Shown here: positions 35,302-43,527 of the stretch, in pieces
Layout: each line of letters begins with the position of its first letter
Position numbering within the stretch: position 1 is the first letter of the stretch
From: CAZMXS01 sp964570325
Lineage (GTDB): Bacteria > Verrucomicrobiota > Kiritimatiellia > CAIQIC01 > CAZMXS01
Direction: 5' to 3'
Assembly (NCBI GenBank): GCA_964570325.1
Contig: CAZMXS010000001.1
Span: 100,526-164,525, forward strand
DNA: 64,000 nucleotides
The notes under the pieces: generated by a model
The model's input: the letters and a program-made list of their open reading frames with translations, nothing else
The model's database searches: none
Told to the model about the DNA's origin: nothing
Made by a program: the position numbers and the translations under genes

Positions 35302-35919
35302 TCAACACACCTTCATCAAGTACCGCAGGGGCTTGTAACCTTCCGCATATTTGACCTTGGCCATGAACCCGTAATAGGCCGCAAGCGCGGTCACGCTTTC
35401 CAGCATGTCGAGGCCGGTCGGGTAATTCTTCGTGACCTGCGAGTCATGGCAAGCCAGCAGGCGCTTCTTGTCCTCCAGCACGTTGCCGATATCGGCGAAC
35501 GTATCCGGCACAAAGTTCAGGGAGGTGTAATCGTGGTAGAACAGCACGCGCGGAATATAGCGGCTGGCGGTGACGACGGCCCGGGCCAGGGCAACGTGGT
35601 CCTGATGCGCGTCATCCGGGGCATTGACCAGAACCATGTCGGGGTTGGCCTCACCGAAGCGCTGTTCCACCGCGACAATCAGCGGCCGGCCGGCGACCAA
35701 CTCCGTATCCTTGAATCCGCCCCAGTATAACGCCTTCGCGCCGATTATTTCCGCCGCCCGCTCCTGCTCGCGGCGGCGCACCGCGGCGGCCGACCCGTGC
35801 GCGCCATCCGTCAGGACATGCAGATAAATCTCATGTCCGGCGCGCGCGGCTTGCAGCAAGAGCCCGCCGCAGCCGTATTCAATATCGTCCGGATGCGAGC
35901 CCAAAGCCATGATCTTCAT
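35302..35919 (-). CDS. PIG-L/LmbE-family deacetylase
   Basis: A 205-residue zinc deacetylase-like protein. The ATG at 35919 has GGGAGG upstream, so the longer frame from 35961 is rejected. The zinc motif is GSHPDDIEYGCGG, with the second element DDAHQDHVALAR supplying further ligands. Relatives remove acetyl from GlcNAc-linked intermediates, such as in GPI-like, mycothiol or lipid-linked sugar pathways. Its position beside sugar aminotransferase and WecA-like genes suggests action on an N-acetylated glycan precursor. Confidence 0.9.
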   Translation of the reverse strand: MKIMALGSHPDDIEYGCGGLLLQAARAGHEIYLHVLTDGAHGSAAAVRRREQERAAEIIGAKALYWGGFKDTELVAGRPLIVAVEQRFGEANPDMVLVNAPDDAHQDHVALARAVVTASRYIPRVLFYHDYTSLNFVPDTFADIGNVLEDKKRLLACHDSQVTKNYPTGLDMLESVTALAAYYGFMAKVKYAEGYKPLRYLMKVC

Positions 35920-36036
35920 TGTCGTTCCTCCCGGCCGAAATGGGATTGGGTAAAAAACCACACACGGAGGAGCCGCCCCCGCAAGCTAAACTGAATTAAC
36001 CCCATCGCAGTTTTCCACCACCGCTAACGGATCGCC

Positions 36037-36092
36037 ACTCACGTACTGCTTACCGATTACGAATGACTAATCACCGACCACCCATTCGCGGC
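36037..36092. repeat. Degenerate tandem heptamer tract (about 6-8 units)
   Basis: Units such as TTACCGA and TCACCGA fill the end of the 177-bp gap between the deacetylase and the WbqC-like gene and reach within 5 bases of the latter's stop. The word is T/C-T/C-A-C-x-x-A, different from the other tracts, but the period is again seven. Confidence 0.6.
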
Positions 36093-36096
36093 CCAC

Positions 36097-36798
36097 TCAC
36101 TCCAATCCCAAGGCCCGCCGCCCAGCCGCGCCGCCGCCACAATTCAACAAGCCGTCCAATGCCGACAAATAGGGGATAAAATCCGGTTCGTCGCCGCGGA
36201 GTTTGTGCTGCGGATAAACCGGCGGCGCGAAGGCCTGGTATTCCAGCCGCAATCCGGCGCGCGCGAATTGCGCTTCGTCCAGATAGCCTTTGCCGCCGGC
36301 GCCGGACAAGTAGGTATCGGCGCCGACATGGCGGCAAATTTCGATCAGGCGGCCGGTCGGATCCGAACTGAACGGCGGCATGGCGGAAGCCACGCGCAAA
36401 TCCCGATGCAATTCAAAAACATCCAGCAACCAGCGCACGGTCGCCTCGTTGATGTCCGCCAGGCTATCCCACGCGCGGTCCACCAGGGCAAACAACGGCG
36501 GGGCATAGCGGTCATAAAACGGAGCTTTGCGATAGTTCATCTCCACGGTGTGGCGCAGTTTGCGGCGCCAGGGCACATCCGCCGCAACGCGCGCCTGCCG
36601 GATGGTGTCGCCGAACCGAAAACTAACCGGCACGGTGACCCACTGCGCCGCGCCGCCCACCCGCAACTTGTTGCGGTTCTGGAACTCATTCTTCTTGTAT
36701 TGAACATTGTCGAGAAAAACGAAAACGTCCGCCGCGCCGATTTTATGCAGGTAGCCCGCCCACGGCAGAAACTGTGGCTGATGAATGGCGCATTTCAT
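36097..36798 (-). CDS. WbqC-family protein
   Basis: A 233-residue WbqC-like protein, found in O-antigen and glycan loci with unproven biochemical function, sometimes linked to sugar acylation or amino-sugar transfer. The start at 36798 (MKCAIHQPQFLPWAGYL) is the family N-terminus; the longer frame is rejected. The signature IHQPQFLPWAGYLHKI and DVFVFLDNVQYKKNEFQNRNKLR are present, and the C-terminus has HKLRGDEPDFIPYLSALDGLLNCGG. The neighbours are deacetylase and aminotransferase genes, so a shared glycan pathway is likely. Confidence 0.88.
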   Translation of the reverse strand: MKCAIHQPQFLPWAGYLHKIGAADVFVFLDNVQYKKNEFQNRNKLRVGGAAQWVTVPVSFRFGDTIRQARVAADVPWRRKLRHTVEMNYRKAPFYDRYAPPLFALVDRAWDSLADINEATVRWLLDVFELHRDLRVASAMPPFSSDPTGRLIEICRHVGADTYLSGAGGKGYLDEAQFARAGLRLEYQAFAPPVYPQHKLRGDEPDFIPYLSALDGLLNCGGGAAGRRALGLE

Positions 36799-36991
36799 CG
36801 GGTTGCGGCTGATAATGATAACGACCGCGAACCGAAAAGCAATCGGTAAGCGCTGGCGCAGCGGCCTGCGCAACAGCCGGCACGATAGGGCGGCCGGCGT
36901 CCCGCCTGCTTCTGGCTTTACGCTGGCGGAGGGGCCCAGTACGCTGCAACCGGTCAATCCAATTCCAAGCGACGGAGGCGGCGCGCGGCGC

Positions 36992-38188
36992 ATGATGTGG
37001 GCACTCTGGTTGTCACTAGCCGGTTCAACCGGCTTGTGGCTGTTGGTCCTGGTCCGGATGCGTTTTTTGGAACAAATGTTCCCCGCCCTGGACGCCGCGA
37101 CGCCGTTGGAGGAACCCTACGGCGAATGGCCCTTCGTCTCCGTCATCGTGCCGGCCCGCAACGAGGAGCGTGACGTGGTCGCCTGCCTGGATTCGCTGGC
37201 CCGGCAGGATTACCCGGCCTACGAGTTAATCTTCGTTGACGACGAGTCCACCGATCGGACCGCCGTGCTTGCGGAGCGCGCGCTGAAAGCGTGCGCCGGC
37301 GCGCGAATCATCCGCGGCCGGCCGCGGCCATCCGCCGCCTGGGTTGGGAAAAGCTGGGCGCTGACACAAGGAAGCGCGGAAGCCCGCGGCACGTGGCTGC
37401 TGTTCATTGACGCGGACGTGGTCCATCATCCGCTGGCTATCCGGCAAGCAGTCGCCATGGCCATCCAGGTCCATGCCGACGCCCTGAGCATCCTGCCCGC
37501 GATTGAGTGCCGCTCTTTCTGGGAAAAGACGGTCATGCCGCTGTTCGCCCTCTTGAGCGCACTGGTTGCGCCGATGGACCGCGCCAACCACCCGGAGAAG
37601 CGGAGCTCGCGCCTGTCCGGCGCCTTCATTCTGATTCGGCGCGCGGTATACGAGTCCACCGGCGGCCACCGCGCGGTCGCCGACCAAGTTCTGGAAGACA
37701 TGGCGCTGGCCCAGGTTCTGAAACGGGCGCAACGCCAGGTGTGGCTGACCTACACGCATGACCTGGCGCACACCCGCATGTATGATCGCTTTCGCGATCT
37801 TTGGGCGGGCCTGATCCGCTTGAGTTTCCCCATCATGAATTACTCGCTCGGACTGCTGCTCTGCGCCTACCTGGCCGCGTTTGTCGGCGCCCTGACCCCC
37901 TGGCTGGCGCTCGCCGTGGGCGCCTGGGGGATCATCCAGGGGATGCCTGGCGGCTGGCCCATGTTCGGGCTCGGCCTGACCCTTTGCGCCGGCAGTCCGC
38001 TGGTCCTAAAAAAGATATTTGTCGTTCTCAAAGTGCCGCGCGCCTATGCTTGGTGTTTTCCGCTGGCCGCCGCAATCTACTGCCTGGCCGGCACGGTGTC
38101 GGCCTGGCGCCACTTCACCGGCCGCGGCTTGGACTGGAAGCAACGCCTGTACCGGCCGGGCGCCGCTTCCGCACCGCCGGCAACCTGA
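36992..38188 (+). CDS. Membrane glycosyltransferase family 2 (HpnB/CrtQ-like)
   Basis: A 398-residue GT2 enzyme. It starts at 36992 (MMWALWLSLAGSTGLWLL), giving an N-terminal membrane helix. The GT-A domain has VSVIVPARNEERDVVACLDSL, IFVDDESTDRT, LLFIDADVVHHP (the D-x-D motif), and later EDMALAQVLKR. Three to four C-terminal hydrophobic segments follow (for example GLLLCAYLAAFVGALTPWLALAVGAW). The architecture resembles HpnB and CrtQ-type enzymes that glycosylate hopanoids, carotenoids or other lipids. It is divergent from the WbqC-like gene. Confidence 0.85.
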   Translation: MMWALWLSLAGSTGLWLLVLVRMRFLEQMFPALDAATPLEEPYGEWPFVSVIVPARNEERDVVACLDSLARQDYPAYELIFVDDESTDRTAVLAERALKACAGARIIRGRPRPSAAWVGKSWALTQGSAEARGTWLLFIDADVVHHPLAIRQAVAMAIQVHADALSILPAIECRSFWEKTVMPLFALLSALVAPMDRANHPEKRSSRLSGAFILIRRAVYESTGGHRAVADQVLEDMALAQVLKRAQRQVWLTYTHDLAHTRMYDRFRDLWAGLIRLSFPIMNYSLGLLLCAYLAAFVGALTPWLALAVGAWGIIQGMPGGWPMFGLGLTLCAGSPLVLKKIFVVLKVPRAYAWCFPLAAAIYCLAGTVSAWRHFTGRGLDWKQRLYRPGAASAPPAT

Positions 38189-38460
38189 CACCCACGGCCG
38201 CGCGGCACCCAACAAATCGAAGCAGCGCCCCGGCCAGTTTTTTGCACAACGCTTCGGGATCCAGGCCGGGCGGCGGGCGCCAGCCCCTCCGCGCCAATCG
38301 CCCCGGCCGCAGCCACTTTCAACCCGACCGCCAAGTTTTGGTCGCGCGCAAGCTCAATGCGTTGCATCGCGAACTTGAGCAGTTGGATCCCTGCGGTCTC
38401 GCAGAAGTCAACCACCGGGACGGGATTGGCGAGCGCTTTGAACTTGCGCCGGAGTCGGCG

Positions 38461-38850
38461 CTATTTCTGCAGCGCCCTGGCCAGCAACCCCATTATCTCC
38501 TGGCCGCCCTTGGCCTTGACAAATTCCAGCACGATCGGGATGAACTTTGCCACCATCCCGCTGTCGAGCTTGAGTTGCGAGAACCCGCCGGCGAGGTCGG
38601 CCAGACCGGCCAAGCCCTGGGCCTTGCCGCCGCCGACCGCGCCCAGCAGTCCGCCAACCAACTGGGCCGCGCCGCCGGCTTTCGGCGCCGCCGCAATCAG
38701 CGATGAAGCCTCCGGTAACACGGCGGCCACCTTCGAGAAATCGCCGCCCAGCTTCTCCTGCGCCAGCTTAAAGAGCAGCCCCGCGCCGCCTTTGGCCTGC
38801 CCCTCCTGCACATTCAATGTGGACATCAGTTTGCTAATCAACTCGCTCAT
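38461..38850 (-). CDS. DUF2780-like small helical protein
   Basis: A 129-residue protein starting at the ATG at 38850, with GAGGAG about 9 bases upstream. It is largely amphipathic helix with a Gly/Ala-rich middle (AAPKAGGAAQLVGGLLGAVGGGKAQGLAG), and resembles the DUF2780 group (LMSTLNVQEGQAKGGAGLLFKLAQEKL, then MVAKFIPIVLEFVKAKGG). Function unknown. It converges on the glycosyltransferase at 36992-38188. In the 272-bp gap before it (38189-38460) I see an open frame but no recognisable gene. Confidence 0.65.
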   Translation of the reverse strand: MSELISKLMSTLNVQEGQAKGGAGLLFKLAQEKLGGDFSKVAAVLPEASSLIAAAPKAGGAAQLVGGLLGAVGGGKAQGLAGLADLAGGFSQLKLDSGMVAKFIPIVLEFVKAKGGQEIMGLLARALQK

Positions 38851-39020
38851 GGCCAATTCTCCTCATGAGTTGCGGACAATGACACCTTCCCCGGGCAACG
38901 TCGCGGCCGATGGTTAAAGACACCTGCCAGCTTGATTATGATCGCCATAAAACGTCCGCCGCTCAAGCCATAAACCTCAACATCGGCCGCGCCGAGCAAC
39001 CGCCATGACGCGTGGACAAT

Positions 39021-39655
39021 TGAGGTGGCCCCGTTTTAACGGACACGGGCAGCGAAGCGTAGAAGTGTGGTAGGAGGAGAAGACAATGCCTGGCCCGTAC
39101 AAGAAGCCATATGACAAGCAGTTCAAAGGGACGCCGTGGATTTACTGATGAGCTGCGGCAAGCCGCTGAATGTGCTCGCCCGTGAACTTGGGGTCAGTGA
39201 CATCACCGACAACCCCACAATGGAAGAATGGCTGTGCCTGGCGGCCTTCATGGACTTGAAGCGCCGCAAGATCAAGGTCTGGACGATCCGGGATCATATG
39301 CGCACCGAGTTGGTCGAGACGGCGACTCGTCAGGCGCTCTACCGGGAAGGCCCCATCAGCGGTCTCATCGCCCATTCGGGTCGCGGATCCCAATAGCCAA
39401 CCGGGAGTTCCGACGCTTGCGGGAGTAACATCATGTCCCCAGTAGCAAATCCGCCAAGGGCAACTGCTACGACAATGCGGTTATGGAGTCCTGCTGGGCC
39501 ACGTGAAATCCGAGTTGGAAATCAAGAAACTGTTTACAAAAAAGAAAGCAGCCAGATTGGGCTGCATCGCAATGTACTCCAACCGGCGCCGCATCCATAG
39601 CGCCACCGGCGACCTGTCGCCGCTTGACCATGAACTGAAACTTGTCGCATGAATC
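39021..39655 (+). pseudogene. Degenerate IS3-family element, OrfA start joined to OrfB end
   Basis: The element begins TGAGGTGGCC at 39021, a plausible left terminal repeat. An ATG at 39086 starts an OrfA-like peptide (MPGPYKKPYDKQFKG), which a one-base loss puts out of frame; the next frame continues LLMSCGKPLNVLARELGVSD (OrfA) and passes directly into DITDNPTMEEWLCLAAFMDLKRRKI...GLIAHSGRGSQ, which is the middle of OrfB. After more frame changes, GNCYDNAVMESCWATLKSEL (39460-39520) gives the last acidic region of the DDE transposase, ending RIHSATGDLSPLDHELKLVA near 39651. The internal deletion and several frameshifts make it inactive. No right terminal repeat was found. Confidence 0.8.
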
Positions 39656-39796
39656 CCAGAACAAATTGCGCTCCATGTGTCCGAAATATCGAGGCAGGAT
39701 CATTCCATCATCATCGTCACAATCATGTCAGCTACACGGAGCCGCATTGCCTTGCAAAGAAGAACGCTTTTGGACAGTATGCCGCCAAGAGACGGT

Positions 39797-39873
39797 GTCC
39801 CGGTAGCTCAGTTGGACAGAGCGCTGGATTCCTAATCCGGAGGTCGCGAGTTCAATTCTCGCCCGGGATGCCA
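39797..39873 (+). tRNA. tRNA-Arg (anticodon CCU)
   Basis: A complete 77-base cloverleaf with encoded CCA. The acceptor stem GTCCCGG pairs with CCGGGAT (one G-U at the end), the D-loop has AGCTCAGTTGGACAGAG, the anticodon loop is TTCCTAA with anticodon CCT, and the T-loop is TTCAATT. It reads AGG. It lies between the IS3 relic and the phage tail genes, a common integration position. Confidence 0.95.
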
Positions 39874-40022
39874 ACCGCGTTCGTTCATTCAGCGGTTGGG
39901 GAATCGCGTTGCGCGCGGAGTTGTATTATCGCGTCCGATCTGACAAAAAATCTCAACGAGTTGACAAACTCACACGCCGAAGCCGGGTTGCAGGGGCGCT
40001 GAATGGCAGTTTCAGAGGTGGT

Positions 40023-41678
40023 TCAAGCCTGGTTCAGGCGCAATAACTCGATCAGGTCTTGGGGGGCCAGGTGCTGGGGTGACCCGATCGTCAGGGTGGT
40101 CAGCCCGCTGAATGCCTGGATCGCAATCTGCTGCACCGGGCCGGTGAACTGAAGGCCGGGGGTGGTAATGGCCAGCCGGCGCTGGTTGGCCGCCAGAAAG
40201 ACCGCCTCTTCATCCACGATCGATATCGTTCCGTCATACCCGTTTGCGTTCTGCGCATCATAGATCTGCCGGGCAAGACCGGATGGGGCGCTCTCCAGCG
40301 TATCGGTTGTGTCAGGATATGAGTTGGTCAGGGTGTTAAATATGGCGCCAGGGGCCGGCGGCTGGTATGGGTTGGCGCGACGCACCGCCCCGAGCATTAT
40401 CGTGCAGGTGTGGCTCTTGAGATCGCTGAGGGTTGGGGGGACTACCGCCGTCCATTCAGACTTGAGGGTCACTTCCAGCAGGGATAGGTCGGCGTTTACC
40501 CAGTTTTTCTGATCCGGAACCTGCATCCAGCCAGCCCATTCCCGCTTGTTGGCCAGCAGCCAGTGATCATTCGGGTTGCCGGAGAAGGTCGTGGACCCGT
40601 TATTGCTGCGAATTGACGCCGATACAGAGAAGAAGGTGCAATATGGGCAGCCCGAGATGGGCGACATGAAACTACCCGATGGAGTTGAAACGACATTGAT
40701 CGGGATGCCGGCAATCAACATTGCCAGCCCGAGTTGGCCATATACTGGAACTCCGCTGATGGTGGTGGACGTCGTATACGCCGGCCACTTGCTGAAGTCG
40801 GATGTGAATGAATGCCGATAGATGGTCTCATGCTTCGATCCGCTCAACAGCATGGTCTTCCGGACCGTCTTCAGCTCTGTACCCGGCGCCGAGGCCGGGT
40901 ATTTGTCGGCGCTGACGTATTCGTAGGATGTGACATCACGCTCGGTCGGGGATGTCCCGCCGGCCTGCTCGATATACCGCCGCACATAGGCGCGCTCATA
41001 TTCCAGCATCACGGCCGGGATCAGCAGGTCGTCCCGCTTGGTCAACTCGCAGGACTGCACATTGCTGCCCGTGTCCGCGACCGAATAGGTTGCCAATGAT
41101 GACGAGCCGGGCTGGTAGACGTTGATGGTCGGCTTGCTGCCTGAGTAATCCCACGCAACGACCGCGCCGGGCACCCACCGCAGGATCGTCTTCAGGGCAT
41201 CGGCGATCGTTGTATCACGCAGTTCCTGCTGGGGGATAAACACCACCGGCAGATCAATGGTCCCAACCGTTATGTGGCCGGACGCCTGGACCTGGTTGAC
41301 CAGGGCGATGACGGTATCGCGGATGTTGGCCGGACCAAGCGTCCACCGGGTCGTCCAATGAGCGCCGTCCTCGTATGTGTTCGACTGCCGAAAGATTTCG
41401 TTTTCCAGATACCACCAGCCGCCGACCACGGTAACAACCAGCCCTTCTGACCCGGACGCTCCGGTCCGCCTGATCCGATCCAGGCGCCCCTTGAAAACCT
41501 GACTGCCGTCCGTTGTAATCGTCATCGTCTGTCCGTAAGCCAGGCTAAACGGCGTGTTGTCAAAGTTGGACGTCAGAATCAGGTCGCACTCGTCCACCGC
41601 CTGGTTGAAAAACCGGAAACCGATGTTGGAACAGTAGAAATCAGCCGCCAAGGTGTTGTTTATGCGCCACGTCGACAT
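40023..41678 (-). CDS. Phage tail baseplate/hub-like protein
   Basis: A 551-residue protein. The N-terminus (TMTITTDGSQVFKGRLDRIRR) and the middle (RDTTIADALKTILRWVPGAVVAWDYSGSKPTINVYQ) match the layout of phage tail hub or baseplate proteins that carry a small-domain barrel and then a long beta-rich region. It starts two bases after the tape-measure-like gene with a GAGG site, the usual phage gene order. The codon and base use are less GC-rich than the neighbours. No lysis, portal or capsid genes are present, so this is a tail remnant. Confidence 0.65.
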   Translation of the reverse strand: MSTWRINNTLAADFYCSNIGFRFFNQAVDECDLILTSNFDNTPFSLAYGQTMTITTDGSQVFKGRLDRIRRTGASGSEGLVVTVVGGWWYLENEIFRQSNTYEDGAHWTTRWTLGPANIRDTVIALVNQVQASGHITVGTIDLPVVFIPQQELRDTTIADALKTILRWVPGAVVAWDYSGSKPTINVYQPGSSSLATYSVADTGSNVQSCELTKRDDLLIPAVMLEYERAYVRRYIEQAGGTSPTERDVTSYEYVSADKYPASAPGTELKTVRKTMLLSGSKHETIYRHSFTSDFSKWPAYTTSTTISGVPVYGQLGLAMLIAGIPINVVSTPSGSFMSPISGCPYCTFFSVSASIRSNNGSTTFSGNPNDHWLLANKREWAGWMQVPDQKNWVNADLSLLEVTLKSEWTAVVPPTLSDLKSHTCTIMLGAVRRANPYQPPAPGAIFNTLTNSYPDTTDTLESAPSGLARQIYDAQNANGYDGTISIVDEEAVFLAANQRRLAITTPGLQFTGPVQQIAIQAFSGLTTLTIGSPQHLAPQDLIELLRLNQA

Positions 41679-41680
41679 GG

Positions 41681-43492
41681 TTACCTCGCGTTTTTCACCT
41701 GGGACGCCACGATGGAAATGTCATTCGCATTCCGGGCGGTCTGCTGCATGGTGAAGTCCAGATCGGCCCGCAGTACCGCAAACTCCGCCGATATTCTGGC
41801 CGTCACTTGCGCCGCGAAATCGCGAACGGTCGAGGCCATGCCGTCGATGGCGGTGGTGACCGCACCGGTGGCATCGGTTGCCGATCTGACGAATACATCC
41901 TGCCCGGCCGTAATCCCGGCTTGAACCTCATCGGACTTCTTCTTGATTGTTTCCCCGGATTTCTTGGCCGTTTCGTCTAGCTTGGTTGCCGATTCGTCTG
42001 ATGCTGTCGCAACGGTGACCGATACAGCTTTAATCGCCACACCGAGCTTTTCACCAGCAGCGTCCATATCTGCTGATATTTTGTTGTAAAGAGTCTTCAG
42101 TGACTCCTGCTTTTCAATTTCCTGCTGAAGGCGTGATTCCGCTCCAAGCCGCGTATCCGTTCCACTCGGGGCTGCATTTACAGCTGCACGCGCTCCAGAT
42201 ATGCGTTCGTTCTGCTCTTTAATTTCATCAGAGATCTGTTTCAGCAAGTCCTTCTGCTCTTTCATCAGATCGAGCTGCGGCCCCCTTGCCGCTTCTTGAG
42301 CTGCTGCAAGATTCTTTTCCGCTTCGATGATGGATTGTCTCAGCGGCCCATCGATCGACGCCTTCAGTTCCCCAATCTTGGCTTCCGTCTTCTGGCGGGC
42401 GGCATCGTATTTATTGGTGTCGTCTACAAATGCCTGTGTCAAACGGGGTAATTGCTGGAGAGCATCGAGAAGCTGCTGCTGTTTTCCCAACTCGGACTTT
42501 GTTTCAGATATCGGCTTGTTCCAGAGGGATGCGTCTCCCACATCGGAGCGGGCCTGTGTGTTCTCATATCCAGACAGTGTTCCCTGCAACGATTCAATGC
42601 GCCGCCGGGCCGCTTCCAGCGCCTTGTTATATTCATCGACATTTCTTATCAGAGTGCTTTGTTCAAGCCCTGAATCGCTGACGATTTTGGAGACCTTCCG
42701 ATATTCTTCTCCGAGAGGTTTAAGTTCAGATTGTACTTTCTCCAGCTCCCTGGATTTGATGGTCAAATCAGCTTCGGCCTTTGCGCTTCGCCCGCGCGCA
42801 TTTGCCAATTCTTCATTAGCTGCGTTGAGAATATCTTCCTCCTTTGCAGACGCCGTTTCGGTCTTTGCTTTATACTGTGCCGCCATGATCTTTGCTGGAT
42901 CATCTCCGGCTTCAAGCAGCGCCGCCTTCTGCGCGTTTTCATTCTTGGTCTTCTGGATCTTCGCCTGCAGGTCATTCATCCGCTCAATGTGCGCAAAGAC
43001 GGCGTCAGCCTCTGTCGAGAACTTGGCGAAAGCGGCCTGTGCTTCATCCAGGCCGCTCAAGGCATTTGAGAAATCAAGGCGGATATCATTCAGCTTCGTC
43101 ACATGGCTCGCGGCCTGGTCGATGGTCTCCCCGAATTGAGTCAGCTCGACCGCATTGACGGCGCGAATATCTTCAATGATTTTCCACGTGATCGTTGCGA
43201 TTGCGCCCAAGCCAAGCGCGAGCGGACCGAGTGCCCCTGACAGGCCGGCAATCCCTTTGAGCGCGCTCAACAGGCCCATGGCGCCATCGGCGCTGATGCC
43301 TTCACTCGCGGCCCGCCCGAGGCCGCTGATGATCTGCGAGGCGTCGCCGGCGCTTTGTTTCATCTCATGGAACGAGTGCTTGAGGTTATCCGTCGATTTC
43401 ACCCCGTTGTCAGCCGCGCCCTGCAGTAGTCCGAGATTCTTCAGGATGTCATCGAAGCCGCCTCCGGACTGCCCATCGCCGCCTTTGCTCAT
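41681..43492 (-). CDS. Phage tape-measure-like coiled-coil protein, 5'-truncated
   Basis: A 603-residue (from the ATG at 43492) protein with a hydrophobic stretch near residue 95-110 (LSGALGPLALGLGAIATITWKI) and long coiled coils from about 130 to 500, typical of tail tape-measure proteins. The same frame reads upstream without a start as GPTLPTAIGRAREAGKSVSD to about 43557, where it meets a stop inside the histidine kinase end, so the real N-terminus has been lost. Tape-measure proteins are usually longer. Composition is clearly less GC-rich than nearby genes. Probably not a working phage gene now. Confidence 0.65.
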   Translation of the reverse strand: MSKGGDGQSGGGFDDILKNLGLLQGAADNGVKSTDNLKHSFHEMKQSAGDASQIISGLGRAASEGISADGAMGLLSALKGIAGLSGALGPLALGLGAIATITWKIIEDIRAVNAVELTQFGETIDQAASHVTKLNDIRLDFSNALSGLDEAQAAFAKFSTEADAVFAHIERMNDLQAKIQKTKNENAQKAALLEAGDDPAKIMAAQYKAKTETASAKEEDILNAANEELANARGRSAKAEADLTIKSRELEKVQSELKPLGEEYRKVSKIVSDSGLEQSTLIRNVDEYNKALEAARRRIESLQGTLSGYENTQARSDVGDASLWNKPISETKSELGKQQQLLDALQQLPRLTQAFVDDTNKYDAARQKTEAKIGELKASIDGPLRQSIIEAEKNLAAAQEAARGPQLDLMKEQKDLLKQISDEIKEQNERISGARAAVNAAPSGTDTRLGAESRLQQEIEKQESLKTLYNKISADMDAAGEKLGVAIKAVSVTVATASDESATKLDETAKKSGETIKKKSDEVQAGITAGQDVFVRSATDATGAVTTAIDGMASTVRDFAAQVTARISAEFAVLRADLDFTMQQTARNANDISIVASQVKNAR

Positions 43493-43527
43493 GTCGCTGA
43501 CGGATTTACCGGCTTCGCGGGCGCGCC

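Noticed and set aside
38077..38415. 112-codon minus-strand frame between the GT2 gene and the DUF2780-like gene
   Set aside because: It overlaps the end of the glycosyltransferase, has no ribosome site and matches no family that I recognise. It might be a gene fragment, but I cannot support it.
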